Origin: Anaerostipes faecalis
GTDB taxonomy: Bacteria; Bacillota; Clostridia; Lachnospirales; Lachnospiraceae
NCBI RefSeq assembly: GCF_018982945.1
Contig: NZ_JABRXE010000002.1
Coordinates: 186,001 to 250,000 of the forward strand
DNA length: 64,000 bases
Direction of reading: 5' to 3'
Under the pieces are notes generated by a model. That model was not told where the DNA came from and made no database searches. It saw nothing but the letters and a program-made list of their open reading frames with translations. Each line of letters opens with the position of its first letter. Position 1 is the stretch's first letter. A program made the translations under genes and the position numbers. Positions 25,106-34,411 of this stretch are shown piece by piece.

Positions 25106-25202
25106 TATATTTCTCCTTTAAAAAACTTTTTTATTTTATTTCTGTTTCCATTCAAAACCATCTCAAAAGTCTTGACACGGAATTCATCTTCTATCTGATA
25201 TA
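25106..25202 (-). other. thiS-thiG gap with a short open frame
   Basis: The 97 bases between thiS and thiG hold an open frame, out of frame with thiS, that ends in TAA just before thiG (translating to ...QIEDEFRVKTFEMVL and KKFFKGEI). It has an internal ATG but no good ribosome site. It could be a remnant of a lost gene (thiF would be expected here) or chance. Confidence 0.3.
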
Positions 25203-25397
25203 TCAGCCGCCTCCAACAAAAGAAACCACTTCCAGTGTATCTGCATCACTTAAAATCACATTTGTATACTCACCCTTTGGAACAATTTCTCCATTACGTT
25301 CTACTGCAATTCGCGCAATCTGATAACCTTCTCTGACAAGAAAATCTTCAAGAGACATTTCTGTTTCTAAAGGTTTCATCTCACCATTTACTTTCAT
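25203..25397 (-). CDS. thiS: Sulfur carrier protein ThiS
   Basis: 64-residue ubiquitin-like protein that carries sulfur as a C-terminal thiocarboxylate. It ends VVSFVGGG, with the obligatory glycines. The middle [11 protein letters not shown] is family-typical. The E1-like activator ThiF, often the next gene, is missing from this cluster. AGGAGG precedes the ATG, and just upstream of that is a small hairpin with a T-rich tail. Confidence 0.95.
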   Translation of the reverse strand: MKVNGEMKPLETEMSLEDFLVREGYQIARIAVERNGEIVPKGEYTNVILSDADTLEVVSFVGGG

Positions 25398-25422
25398 ATA
25401 AAATCCTCCTGTTTAAGAACAA

Positions 25423-25438
25423 AGCGGACAAGTCCGCT
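25423..25438 (-). terminator. Small hairpin before the thiS ribosome site
   Basis: AGCGGAC-TT-GTCCGCT on the minus strand, followed by TTTGTTCTT and then AGGAGG. Short but GC-rich; terminator-like in layout. Confidence 0.45.
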
Positions 25439-25473
25439 GTCAACTCCCTGTATCCCTCAATCATAAGGGACTT

Positions 25474-25546
25474 GCTCCGCTTGGCGTGCCGATGTGTAGC
25501 AGTTTTAATTGTTTTCCTTTGCACATCGTGCACATCCGCGCGGAGC
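25474..25546 (+). ncRNA. Long hairpin with plus-strand T-run, candidate sRNA or hairpin element
   Basis: GCTCCGC pairs with GCGGAGC; inside, CGATGTG pairs with CACATCG and GTGC with GCAC, around a 25-base loop. On the plus strand six T (25548-25553) follow, making it a terminator-type end; on the minus strand none do. Nothing is transcribed in the plus direction upstream, so it could end an antisense RNA. No plus promoter was recognised. Confidence 0.35.
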
Positions 25547-25547
25547 G

Positions 25548-25584
25548 TTTTTTATTACATAGGAATTTCCTATGTAATAAAAAA
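25548..25584. repeat. Perfect 37-base palindrome
   Basis: TTTTTTATTACATAGGAA and its exact complement flank a single central T. Each end supplies the T-run for the hairpin next to it, so terminators from the two directions share this element. Confidence 0.8.
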
Positions 25585-25636
25585 GGTCCACGAAGAAACC
25601 CACACCCGAGGTGGTGTGCCCCTTCGTGAACCTTTT
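25581..25636 (-). terminator. Large terminator hairpin after valS
   Basis: On the minus strand GGTTCACGAAG pairs with CTTCGTGGACC, with an inner CACACC/GGTGTG helix, and six T follow. It can terminate valS read-through, but it also sits only about 15 bases after the start expected from the 25658-25686 promoter. Confidence 0.75.
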
Positions 25637-25686
25637 AACGAACTCACTCTATATGAAATAGTATCATAATTCAAAAACACTGTCAA

Positions 25687-28329
25687 TTATTTATTTAATC
25701 TTCCAAGCTGTTCTTCTACCTGACTTAACATCTGCTGATATTTTGCCAGTTTATCCTTTTCTTCCTGTACTTTTGCAACTGGTGCCTTGCTTACAAATCG
25801 TTCATTTCCAAGCATTCCTTCACAACGTTTGATTTCTCCTGTCAGACGCTTCTGTTCTTTTGCCAGACGTTCTTTTTCTTTCTCAATATCTACCAGTTCT
25901 GCAAATGGCATATAGATAACTGCTTCTGGAATAACCGTTGATACTGCATCTTCTCCAATGCCGTTTTTATCATTCTGAATGATAACTTCGCTTGCATATC
26001 CTAAAGTTGCAAAGAACACTTTACCTGTTTCAAAGATATTTCGAATTTCCTCACTTTCAGATACCACATATACCTGAGCTTTTTTCTTTGGTGATACATT
26101 CATTTCTGCACGTACATTACGGATGCCGCGTACTGCTTCTTTGATTGTTTCTACTGCCTTTTCATCTGCTTTAAAGTTCCATTCTTCTTTAAATTCAGGC
26201 CATTTTGCAAGCATAATAGATTCTTCATCTGTCAGATTACAGTAAATTTCTTCTGTTATAAACGGCATATATGGATGTAACAGCTTCAAAGCTTCTGTAA
26301 GAACTGTATTCAATGTCCAGAGAGCTGCAGCTTTCGTTTCATCCTCGTCATTGTACAAACGTGGTTTCACCATTTCAATATACCAGTCACAGAATTCTTC
26401 CCATAAGAAGTCATTTAATTTCTGAACTGCAATTCCCAGTTCATATTTTTCCATATTTTCTGTTACATCTTTTGCCAGAGTATTTAATTTAGATAAGATC
26501 CATTTATCTGCACTTGTCAGATCATCTAACGTCACATTCGTAAAATCTGCCTGTTCCAGGTTCATCATGATAAATCTGGAAGCATTCCAAACTTTATTTG
26601 CAAAATTTCTGCTGGCAATGACACGTTTTTCTGTATAACGCATATCATTTCCCGGTGCGTTTCCTGTAACAAGAGTAAATCTCAATGCATCTGCTCCATA
26701 CTGGGCAATAACTTCCAGAGGATCAATACCATTTCCTAAAGACTTACTCATCTTACGTCCCTGTTCATCTCGAACAAGTCCATGGATCAATACAGTGTCA
26801 AATGGACATTTTCCTGTATGTTCATATCCTGAGAATACCATTCTGACAACCCAGAAGAAAATAATATCGTATCCTGTAACCAGTGTATTGGTTGGATAGA
26901 AATAATCCATTTCTTCCGTTTTATCCGGCCATCCAAGAGTTGAAAATGGCCACAGAGCTGAACTAAACCATGTATCCAATGTATCTTCATCCTGTGTTAA
27001 ATGTTTGCATCCGCATTTTGGACATACTTCTGGTACATCTCCTGATACCACAACTTCTCCACATTCATCACAATAATATGCCGGGATTCTATGTCCCCAC
27101 CACAGCTGTCTGGATATACACCAGTCACGAATATTCTCCAGCCAGTGTAAATAAGTCTTTGTATATCTTTCTGGAACAAATTTTAAATCTCCATTTTTTA
27201 CTGCCTCAATAGCTGGTTTTGCCAGCTCATCCATTTTTACAAACCACTGTGGCTTGATCATTGGTTCAATGGTTGTTCCGCAACGGTCATGTGTTCCTAC
27301 ATTATGCTCATGATCTTTGATTTTTACCAGATATCCCTGTTCTTCCAGATCCTTAACAATAACTTTTCTTGCTTCATAGCGATCCATACCGGCATATTTT
27401 CCGCCATTTTTATTAACAGTTGCATCATCATTTAAAATATTGATTTCTGGCAGATTATGACGTTTTCCAACTTCAAAGTCATTTGGATCGTGAGCAGGTG
27501 TAATCTTAACTGCTCCGGTTCCAAATTCACGGTCTACATATTCATCTGCAACTACAGGAATCTGACGATTACATAATGGTAGTTCCAGCATTTTACCTAC
27601 CAGATGGCTATATCTCTCATCTTCCGGATGTACTGCAACAGCAGTATCTCCGAGAAGAGTTTCCGGACGTGTTGTCGCAATTTCAACATATTCATTTTCA
27701 CTGCCGACTACCGGATATTTAATGTGCCAGAAATGACCTGCCTGATCTTCATATTCAACTTCTGCATCAGAAATAGATGTCTGACAAACAGGGCACCAGT
27801 TGATAATTCTTGATCCTCGGTAAATATATCCTTTTTCATATAACTTAATAAATACTTCCTGTACTGCTTTGGAGCATCCTTCATCTAATGTAAAACGCTC
27901 TCTATCCCAATCACATGCAGAACCAAGTTTTTTCAACTGACTAACGATAGTTCCACCATACTCTTCTTTCCATTCCCATGCACGTTCCAGGAATTTTTCA
28001 CGACCCAGATCTTCTTTTTCAATACCCTCTTCTTTCAGGGCATTGATGATTTTTACTTCTGTTGCAATACTTGCATGGTCTGTTCCCGGCTGCCATAAGG
28101 TATTATATCCCTGCATTTTCTTAAAACGAATCAGGATATCCTGAAGAGTTTCATCCAGCGCATGTCCCATATGCAGTTTACCTGTAATATTTGGTGGTGG
28201 AATTACAATAGTATAAGGTTTCTTTGTACGATCCACTTCTGCATGAAAATACTTGTTATCAAGCCATTTCTGGTACAGACGCTCTTCAATTTCACCTGGA
28301 TTGTAGGTTGTCTCTAATTCTTTCTTCAT
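25687..28329 (-). CDS. valS: Valyl-tRNA synthetase
   Basis: Charges tRNA-Val. 880 residues, full length. HIGH motif as [20 protein letters not shown] (about 45-64), KMSKS in [14 protein letters not shown], a zinc-binding CPKCGCK-type segment, and a C-terminal coiled coil ([16 protein letters not shown]). It starts 26 bases after the membrane coiled-coil gene, with no terminator or T-box between, so it is probably expressed from the promoter of the four unknown genes. Confidence 0.97.
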   Translation of the reverse strand: MKKELETTYNPGEIEERLYQKWLDNKYFHAEVDRTKKPYTIVIPPPNITGKLHMGHALDETLQDILIRFKKMQGYNTLWQPGTDHASIATEVKIINALKEEGIEKEDLGREKFLERAWEWKEEYGGTIVSQLKKLGSACDWDRERFTLDEGCSKAVQEVFIKLYEKGYIYRGSRIINWCPVCQTSISDAEVEYEDQAGHFWHIKYPVVGSENEYVEIATTRPETLLGDTAVAVHPEDERYSHLVGKMLELPLCNRQIPVVADEYVDREFGTGAVKITPAHDPNDFEVGKRHNLPEINILNDDATVNKNGGKYAGMDRYEARKVIVKDLEEQGYLVKIKDHEHNVGTHDRCGTTIEPMIKPQWFVKMDELAKPAIEAVKNGDLKFVPERYTKTYLHWLENIRDWCISRQLWWGHRIPAYYCDECGEVVVSGDVPEVCPKCGCKHLTQDEDTLDTWFSSALWPFSTLGWPDKTEEMDYFYPTNTLVTGYDIIFFWVVRMVFSGYEHTGKCPFDTVLIHGLVRDEQGRKMSKSLGNGIDPLEVIAQYGADALRFTLVTGNAPGNDMRYTEKRVIASRNFANKVWNASRFIMMNLEQADFTNVTLDDLTSADKWILSKLNTLAKDVTENMEKYELGIAVQKLNDFLWEEFCDWYIEMVKPRLYNDEDETKAAALWTLNTVLTEALKLLHPYMPFITEEIYCNLTDEESIMLAKWPEFKEEWNFKADEKAVETIKEAVRGIRNVRAEMNVSPKKKAQVYVVSESEEIRNIFETGKVFFATLGYASEVIIQNDKNGIGEDAVSTVIPEAVIYMPFAELVDIEKEKERLAKEQKRLTGEIKRCEGMLGNERFVSKAPVAKVQEEKDKLAKYQQMLSQVEEQLGRLNK

Positions 28330-28355
28330 GTCTCAAACTCCTATAATTAATATTT

Positions 28356-29354
28356 TTATTCATTATTATTTCTTGTATCTATTTTCTGCTGGTGTCTTTC
28401 CAGTGCGTCCTGACATATATTTTGCCGATTATTTAATCGCTCCACATACGCACCACGTTTTGGAATTTCATACAGGGCTTTAGGATAATAAAGCCATGCA
28501 TCTATTTCTTTTAAATGATGTTTTTGAAGAACTTTCTTTAGAACTTCACTCTGTTCTTTCAGTTCCGCAGAAAATTTAAGCCCGGCTGACACTTTAGCAC
28601 AAAACTCAAATAATTTCCACTGTTCTTCTGAAATATATCCAAAAAGTATTTCGTATTTCTCATAGTAATATTTTAAATCATTACCAATATTCTGGAAATC
28701 CGATTCTAAACGACATCTTGAATTGAATTTATGAGTCGCCATCATACGGTACAATTTTTCGCTTTCTACCGCTTTTTTATATAGTCGATACAAAGTAATC
28801 AAAAGTAATAAAACAATGAAAATCACTGTTACTACAGGCAATATATATTCAATAATCGGAAATTCCAGTTTTACCACTGCTACCGCCATAATTACAACTG
28901 CCACCAGTGTCATAAGAAAAAAAGAAAGCAACACTGCCTTTCGATTGAGACGAATATCTTCTGCCTTTTTTCTCTTCTCTACAAGTTCATCTTCTTCCCC
29001 GATTACAATATCCATTTCTCTTTCAAGCTGCTTTTGCTCCCCTTCCATAGAGGAAATTCTTTGAAGATCTCTTTTTAATTCTTCTTCCCTTTCCCACAAA
29101 GGATAAAACTCTTCCTCTGTCACTATTCCGGCTGACATCTCATAGAAATTCCTTGCCAAAATACGATGATATAATCTTGCTGATTCCTCTACATCTTTTA
29201 ACTCCTCGTCATCCAATTGTCCAATAATCTCCAGATCTTCTTTTTTTGCCTGAAGATGTGAAATCTCATTCTGGTAAAGTGTTACAAATCTGTCTTCAAT
29301 CAAATCTTCTTTTGTATTTTGAATATCCTTAGATAATCTCTTTTTTGTATTCAT
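28356..29354 (-). CDS. Membrane coiled-coil protein of the unknown four-gene operon
   Basis: 332 residues of unknown function. An N-terminal charged, helical region (1-135; KREEELK-type heptads around 86-135) is followed by two adjacent membrane helices (about 139-161 and 167-189) and a C-terminal helical domain of about 140 residues. The two helices would place both ends on the same side, most likely the cytoplasm. It overlaps the TPR gene by 26 bases and precedes valS by 26. It probably anchors the products of the operon to the membrane. Confidence 0.85.
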   Translation of the reverse strand: MNTKKRLSKDIQNTKEDLIEDRFVTLYQNEISHLQAKKEDLEIIGQLDDEELKDVEESARLYHRILARNFYEMSAGIVTEEEFYPLWEREEELKRDLQRISSMEGEQKQLEREMDIVIGEEDELVEKRKKAEDIRLNRKAVLLSFFLMTLVAVVIMAVAVVKLEFPIIEYILPVVTVIFIVLLLLITLYRLYKKAVESEKLYRMMATHKFNSRCRLESDFQNIGNDLKYYYEKYEILFGYISEEQWKLFEFCAKVSAGLKFSAELKEQSEVLKKVLQKHHLKEIDAWLYYPKALYEIPKRGAYVERLNNRQNICQDALERHQQKIDTRNNNE

Positions 29355-30129
29355 CCTTCCATCTCTCCAGTACGGCTTTTGTGAGCCTTCTTGTTGTCAT
29401 ATCGTCCGTTTTCTTTCTATGGTAATCTATTTTCTTCAATTTGACAAACTCTTCTTTATTTTTTATTTCTTCTTCTCTCTGTTTTATATTACCATAAATA
29501 ATCTTACAGCGTTCTTCTGAAAAAGATATTTTTTCACCATCCTGCAGAAACGTATGATAATCCCCCTGGATATAAGAAACAAGGAAATATGCTTCCTGAA
29601 TTTCTTTCAGCTGTCGAATTTCCAGTGCCTTTTTAAATGAAACCTTTGCCTCTTCAAAACAAAACATCCTGCTTTGACACAATCCCATATGATATAATAC
29701 TTCTGCCTGTTCTCCGGTACGTAACTGTCCTGAGATTTTCTGGAGATTCTGATATGTCTGCAATGCACCAAGATACAAATGATTCTTTAAATACATATCT
29801 GCCAGAAGCTTCTGTTTTTTTGCTACAGAATACAAATATGTAGTTCGTATTTTCTGCTGTAACTGCAGTTTCTCATCTATTGTAAAATAATTTCGATAAT
29901 TAATGATTTCTTTTATCTGTCGAACCGGGTCCTCACTCTTCAGCGTTATTCCGATTTCATCCTTGATGTAGGCCTTTATAGATGTATCAAACCCCTCCAT
30001 TAGAAAATAAATAAAATAATGTTCGAGAATATAACATAATTCTCCATAACCTGAAAATGACTGATTCAATTTTTCAATATGATATACTGATGTGGTTTTT
30101 TGTGTTTCACATAATACAATCTTACTCAC
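29329..30129 (-). CDS. TPR-like helical protein of the unknown four-gene operon
   Basis: 266 residues. The central part has at least two TPR-type helix pairs (LYLGALQTYQNLQKISG; VLYHMGLCQSRMFCFEEAKV, then SFKKALEIRQLKEIQEAYF), and the C-terminus is Lys/Glu-rich. The start is a GTG at 30129 because GAGGTG lies 6 bases before it; it overlaps the end of the Hsp70-like gene by 8 bases. TPR proteins commonly dock to chaperones, and an Hsp70-like protein is the upstream neighbour. No exact family can be named. Confidence 0.82.
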   Translation of the reverse strand: MSKIVLCETQKTTSVYHIEKLNQSFSGYGELCYILEHYFIYFLMEGFDTSIKAYIKDEIGITLKSEDPVRQIKEIINYRNYFTIDEKLQLQQKIRTTYLYSVAKKQKLLADMYLKNHLYLGALQTYQNLQKISGQLRTGEQAEVLYHMGLCQSRMFCFEEAKVSFKKALEIRQLKEIQEAYFLVSYIQGDYHTFLQDGEKISFSEERCKIIYGNIKQREEEIKNKEEFVKLKKIDYHRKKTDDMTTRRLTKAVLERWKDEYKKEII

Positions 30130-31168
30130 GGAAATCACCTCTTTCCAAACAGATCACCTGCTGCCATACCTGAAATGTTGTAGGTCTTATTTCCCCAAAT
30201 CCCAGATCTGCTATCTTAATTTTACATTTATCCGGAGAAATGTATTCTCCTTCAATTTTCAGCTGATAGACCACATCTTTATCTTTTGTCATTCCAGTTA
30301 AAGGGAAACAAACCATTGCCTGCTTAATGCCGGATTTATTTCTCAGTTCGAAATTCAGACGGTTTATTCCTGATACAAATATTTCTATTTCCCCTTTACT
30401 CTCAAACCATGGCCGTCCTTCTTTCATCAAAGGATAGAACACGTCCCTGCCATGATGATGTAAGGTTAATCCTATTTGACAGATTGTCATAGTTTCCGTT
30501 AGAATGAGCGCCTCTTCTCTGCTTTCGGAGAAAACCTCCTCTCCTGCCAGGTAAGCAGCTCCGCATGCAAATAAATGCTTCCCCATAAAAACTCTCCTGC
30601 CAAGACATAGGGTTTTAACAGAATCCTGAAACCATTGTCCATCAAAGCCTGTACCACATAAATATACCGTGACTGTAACTCCCTTTGCCAGTGCGTTTTT
30701 TATTATTTTCAAAAATGCCTGATCTTTTTCACTTTTTGTTACAGCACCAGATATTTCTGACGTATAGTCTTTTTTTTCAATCCGTATCTTTCCGTTATAT
30801 TTCTGTATCTGATAAAAACACAGGCCACTCTGATTATAATCAAAAATCACTGTATTTCCACGATCCAACTGGTTATTCTGTACTTTTACCAGTCCTACCA
30901 GGGCTTCTTCCTTAGTATAAAGTTTCAGTCCATGAGCTGTAAATCCAAGGTGTTTTTCAAAATCTGCTGCTTCTTTCATCACTTCCGGGGTCATTCCATC
31001 CATGACAATACCAATCTTTTCTCCCTGAACGCCCTTTTCCGCAACTGCTTCTGCAACATAATGTGTCCACGGTTTCTGCATTCTCACCGGTTCCTGTTCA
31101 ATTGTACTTTGCTCATCCATGTAACAGGTATATACCTGTCCATCTTCAAAATGTATTCCCGTTCGCAT
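30122..31168 (-). CDS. Degenerate Hsp70/actin-fold (ASKHA-like) protein, DUF5716-type
   Basis: 348 residues. Several segments line up in order with an Hsp70 ATPase fold: KIGIVMDGM (51-59), a phosphate-2-like strand NTVIFDYNQSGLCFY (105-119), VTVYLCGTGFDG (166-177) in the adenosine-site position, and KHLFACGAAYLAGEE (197-211), which mimics the P-x-AVA-GAA-A helix of Hsp70. The rest (220-348) is beta-rich like a substrate-binding domain (FYPLMKEGRPW; IEIFVSGINR). The N-terminal phosphate-1 loop and catalytic acids are not obvious, so ATP hydrolysis is doubtful. I recall the family name DUF5716 for such proteins, unverified. It is 3 bases after the giant gene. Confidence 0.8.
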   Translation of the reverse strand: MRTGIHFEDGQVYTCYMDEQSTIEQEPVRMQKPWTHYVAEAVAEKGVQGEKIGIVMDGMTPEVMKEAADFEKHLGFTAHGLKLYTKEEALVGLVKVQNNQLDRGNTVIFDYNQSGLCFYQIQKYNGKIRIEKKDYTSEISGAVTKSEKDQAFLKIIKNALAKGVTVTVYLCGTGFDGQWFQDSVKTLCLGRRVFMGKHLFACGAAYLAGEEVFSESREEALILTETMTICQIGLTLHHHGRDVFYPLMKEGRPWFESKGEIEIFVSGINRLNFELRNKSGIKQAMVCFPLTGMTKDKDVVYQLKIEGEYISPDKCKIKIADLGFGEIRPTTFQVWQQVICLERGDFRE

Positions 31169-31171
31169 ACA

Positions 31172-34100
31172 TTATTCCTCTATCATTGGTTTAATAAACT
31201 TTATCATCTGTTTCTTCAACTCATACTGTTCCATAGAAATCTGAACAGAATCCTTGTGCCTTTCTTTCAGCATTTCATTAAGTTCATAAAATCTGCTTCC
31301 TTTACTCTTTTCAATATGATCTTTGCAACGGATATCTTTCCGCCTGCGCTTTTCCTCTCCCGAAGCAGTAATAAAACAATCAACAATCTCATCATCAAAA
31401 ATCACTGCTGACGCCACATAATACCCCGGCATTAATTCTTTCATGGAAAGTTCTTTCCACTTCTGCCCTCTTGATCCTGTATAGTGAAATATAAGAGATA
31501 ATCCTTCTTCCGCCTGATATTCCACAAATGTTTTTGCATATAAATATTTAGGAAGCTCTATTACAGCTGAATAATCAAATAAAACCGGAAAAATATCTCC
31601 TGTATACATCTGAACATCCTTAATCTTTTCTATTCGACGCAGCTGTGAATCATCCAGTTCTCTGTTTTTATGATAATCCAGATACAATCCCTGATACAGT
31701 TTATCCATTTTCCCTGCATCAATTTTCTTTCCAATCAGCTGATAAAACTCTTCAGGAAGTTCCTTGTGTTTTCTCCATACAAAATCCACATACTCTACCA
31801 GCATTCCATCGATCAAATCAGTTTTCTTATCTTCCTGCTGTAAATATCTGGAATAAACAGGAAACTCACTTCCATCAACTCCATCTCTGATACAAATCCT
31901 GAGAGTCTCCTCAATAAAATCCTGCTGATACATTCCAATTTCTCTACCGCAATTCCATAATTCCAGCATCTGATCTTTGGATCCTTTAAAATATTTTTGC
32001 AGATATCCTATCATCTCACTGTTATAATGACCATATTCAAATGCTCTGCTGCACATACCAACAAGCATATCTGATCGTCTTGTACTTAATGTTGTTAATG
32101 CATAGATACAAACCTTCTTCAGAAGTTCTGGTTCAATAAAATGATATCCATATTGCTGAATTCCTTTTAACGCTTCTTCATACAATCCTCCAGCAATAAA
32201 ATATTCTATCATTCGTATTCTGTTTTCTGATGGAAGCTCTCTCCAGTTTACATACGTAAGAGCATCTTTTAACTCTTCCTTTTTTCCATTTTTCCAATAA
32301 TATTCCAGAACTTTTTCAAAAATATTCTGCCGGTATTCATCTTTAATCTGTCCACAATTAATCACTGACATTACCGTTGGAAAATCTTCTTCTGTCAATT
32401 CTTTTTTTTCACCGAGTTCTAAACTTTTAAACATTAGATAATGCTCATTATCATTACATTTTTCACAGTATAAACGGATTTGTTCTTTTTTCCAGAGAGG
32501 TTTTGTTGTATATACTGCCGAACCAATATATCGATTTTCATCCTGGTCAAAAAAGACGAACATCGCATCCGGATCAAAAATTTCTATATATTCTTCTCCA
32601 TTGAGAAATACTGTATCTGCCTGTTTCTTTTGTTTCTGGAAAATCATCACTTTTTTCAGATATTCCTGTTTACATGTCAGTTTCTGATAAAATATGATAT
32701 TTCCAAGATTCTCTCTTGTTTTTTCATTTTCCAGCAGTTCTTCAAAATATGCATGATACAGCAAAACTAAATACTGATTCAAATGCCCTTTCTCTAATTC
32801 TTCTTCCAAAAATGGTCTTATCATCTCTTCATAATTTGAAAAATAATTTCCATATTTTCTCCGATTTTTTACAAGATTCGCATAAAGTGCACTCTGCTCC
32901 TTTTTACTTAAGCTGTCACTATATGTAAAATATGTTAATGTTTCTTCCGGGAGAATCGGATATTCTTCTTCCGGAATTGTTCTAAGAAATGCTTCCTGTA
33001 GTCCGATCAGCTGTATTCCTTCAGAAATAGCTGTTTTAAAATATGGATGACAATCTGGATCCATACAATTTCCCTGAATCAATAATGCACAGATTGCCTG
33101 CAGTACATCTCCATAAGAGTATTCTTTATAAATACAGATCAGCATCCACAGCATTTCTTCTGAAAATGTTTTTTCTCTGGAAATAAGAAAACATACTCTT
33201 TGAATCAGTTTATCATTTAACAGCCTTTTCTCTGCTGCAAATTCAAGAACTTCCAATTCAAATGACCCAAGTCGGTGTAAAAGATCTGGATTCTCTCCGA
33301 ATATACAACACGCTTCAAAACGCAGAAGATGATTTCTGTCCCCTTCTAGATATATTTCTTTCATTTCTTCAAGCTGTGCCGTCTCATCGTAAGCAATGGA
33401 TGCATCCAGATTCATTCTCATCCACAGCAAAAACCCTCGCTGATTTTCTTCTCCATATGCTTTACAATTCAATTCTACCGCTTCTTTAATTGATTCCTCT
33501 GTCTTGAAATATAAAGCCTTTAAATACATAAAATAGCAATATGAAATTCCTTTTTTCTGTATTTCCCCCTCTATTTCAGTTAATTGATCCTCTAGATCGG
33601 AATCTCCATTTAAAATCTGCAGATGAATCTTCATAAGATCATAGATCATCTTATCAGATATATTCTCTGGCATCTGATCCAGCAAAGTTTTTTCCCGTTC
33701 AATAAATGTTGTAACTGGTATTCTTCCTGTACAAAAATCAACATAGCCTTGAAACATTTTTTTATTTCTTCTCTGCTCTTTTTGAAATTCCGGAGTTTCA
33801 TTCTCATGAAATACTATCTGTAAAGATAATTCCTCATTCACTGTCTTAATGAGAACATATGCTTTACTTCCGTTCTGCGTAAAATCTGTTAGATACACAT
33901 GAAGCTTCATAATGCCGTCTTCAAAATCACTATCTGTAAAACTCTCCTCTTCTACAGACAGAAAATCCCCATCAGCTACAATTTTACCTTCTATATATCC
34001 CCATCCTTCTTTTTTTACATAAAGAATTAATGGCTCATCAAAATGATCCATTGTAATCTGGTATTTATTTTTAATTGCTGATAAATGAACAGGCTCTTTT

Positions 34101-34294
34101 TCCCCTGCGGTCACAAGAAATTCTTCCAGAATCTGCTCGCGGTTACGCCCCAGCAGTAACTGATGATATACTTCTCCATATTCCAAAGACGTTTCCAGAA
34201 ACTCCTCTTTAAAAGATTCTGAAAAAAAGAGGGCTTTAGCTCTCTTTTTATCTTCCTTAACCATATTTGTAAATTTTCCTAACAGTTCTGACAT
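31172..34294 (-). CDS. Giant helical-repeat protein of unknown function, DUF5717-type
   Basis: About 1040 residues. An N-terminal beta domain (about 60-170; ITMDHFDEPLILYVKKEGWG) is followed by roughly 700 residues of helical, TPR/HEAT-like repeats rich in Glu, Leu and Tyr, and a C-terminal beta domain (about 880-980; VLFDYSAVIELPKYLYAKTF and PGYYVASAVIFDDEIVDCFI) with a charged helical tail. No signal peptide or membrane helix. I recall such proteins as DUF5717 in Lachnospiraceae, unverified. The ATG at 34294 has GGAG 12 bases upstream; the frame is open nine codons further to a TTG. First gene of the four-gene operon. It looks like a large scaffold. Confidence 0.83.
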   Translation of the reverse strand: MSELLGKFTNMVKEDKKRAKALFFSESFKEEFLETSLEYGEVYHQLLLGRNREQILEEFLVTAGEKEPVHLSAIKNKYQITMDHFDEPLILYVKKEGWGYIEGKIVADGDFLSVEEESFTDSDFEDGIMKLHVYLTDFTQNGSKAYVLIKTVNEELSLQIVFHENETPEFQKEQRRNKKMFQGYVDFCTGRIPVTTFIEREKTLLDQMPENISDKMIYDLMKIHLQILNGDSDLEDQLTEIEGEIQKKGISYCYFMYLKALYFKTEESIKEAVELNCKAYGEENQRGFLLWMRMNLDASIAYDETAQLEEMKEIYLEGDRNHLLRFEACCIFGENPDLLHRLGSFELEVLEFAAEKRLLNDKLIQRVCFLISREKTFSEEMLWMLICIYKEYSYGDVLQAICALLIQGNCMDPDCHPYFKTAISEGIQLIGLQEAFLRTIPEEEYPILPEETLTYFTYSDSLSKKEQSALYANLVKNRRKYGNYFSNYEEMIRPFLEEELEKGHLNQYLVLLYHAYFEELLENEKTRENLGNIIFYQKLTCKQEYLKKVMIFQKQKKQADTVFLNGEEYIEIFDPDAMFVFFDQDENRYIGSAVYTTKPLWKKEQIRLYCEKCNDNEHYLMFKSLELGEKKELTEEDFPTVMSVINCGQIKDEYRQNIFEKVLEYYWKNGKKEELKDALTYVNWRELPSENRIRMIEYFIAGGLYEEALKGIQQYGYHFIEPELLKKVCIYALTTLSTRRSDMLVGMCSRAFEYGHYNSEMIGYLQKYFKGSKDQMLELWNCGREIGMYQQDFIEETLRICIRDGVDGSEFPVYSRYLQQEDKKTDLIDGMLVEYVDFVWRKHKELPEEFYQLIGKKIDAGKMDKLYQGLYLDYHKNRELDDSQLRRIEKIKDVQMYTGDIFPVLFDYSAVIELPKYLYAKTFVEYQAEEGLSLIFHYTGSRGQKWKELSMKELMPGYYVASAVIFDDEIVDCFITASGEEKRRRKDIRCKDHIEKSKGSRFYELNEMLKERHKDSVQISMEQYELKKQMIKFIKPMIEE

Positions 34295-34365
34295 AATCTG
34301 CTTTCGCTCCTTGCCAATCAAATCACTTACACGTATAATAATCTAATGTACACTAATTAAATTTC

Positions 34366-34394
34366 ATTATAACAAATTTCGACAAAATATTAAA
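34366..34394 (-). promoter_or_regulatory. Probable extended -10 promoter of the four-gene/valS operon
   Basis: TGTTATAAT on the minus strand (TATAAT at 34366-34371) with only a weak -35 (TTTAAT) 17 bases upstream. It lies in the 117-base divergent gap to the aminotransferase gene. Confidence 0.5.
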
Positions 34395-34411
34395 GGAAAA
34401 GAAGGATAACC

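Larger units (their letters stand above)
25398..25686 (-). promoter_or_regulatory. Structured valS-thiS intergenic region, probable thi leader
   Basis: A consensus promoter (TTGACA, 17 bases, TACTAT; 25658-25686) begins at the base next to the valS stop. Its transcript, about 250 bases before thiS, would include a large terminator-like hairpin (25581-25636), a perfect 18-base-arm palindrome (25548-25584), a long hairpin (25474-25546) and the small hairpin before thiS. None of the TPP riboswitch core sequences (CTGAGA, ACCTGATCTGG) is present, so the thi genes are not under a visible TPP switch. Confidence 0.6.

Noticed and set aside
25398-25686. TPP riboswitch upstream of thiS
   Set aside because: The invariant CTGAGA and ACCTGATCTGG-type segments are absent on the minus strand.
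28330-28355. T-box leader of valS
   Set aside because: Only 26 bases separate valS from the preceding gene; no specifier loop or AGGGTGG-type sequence fits.
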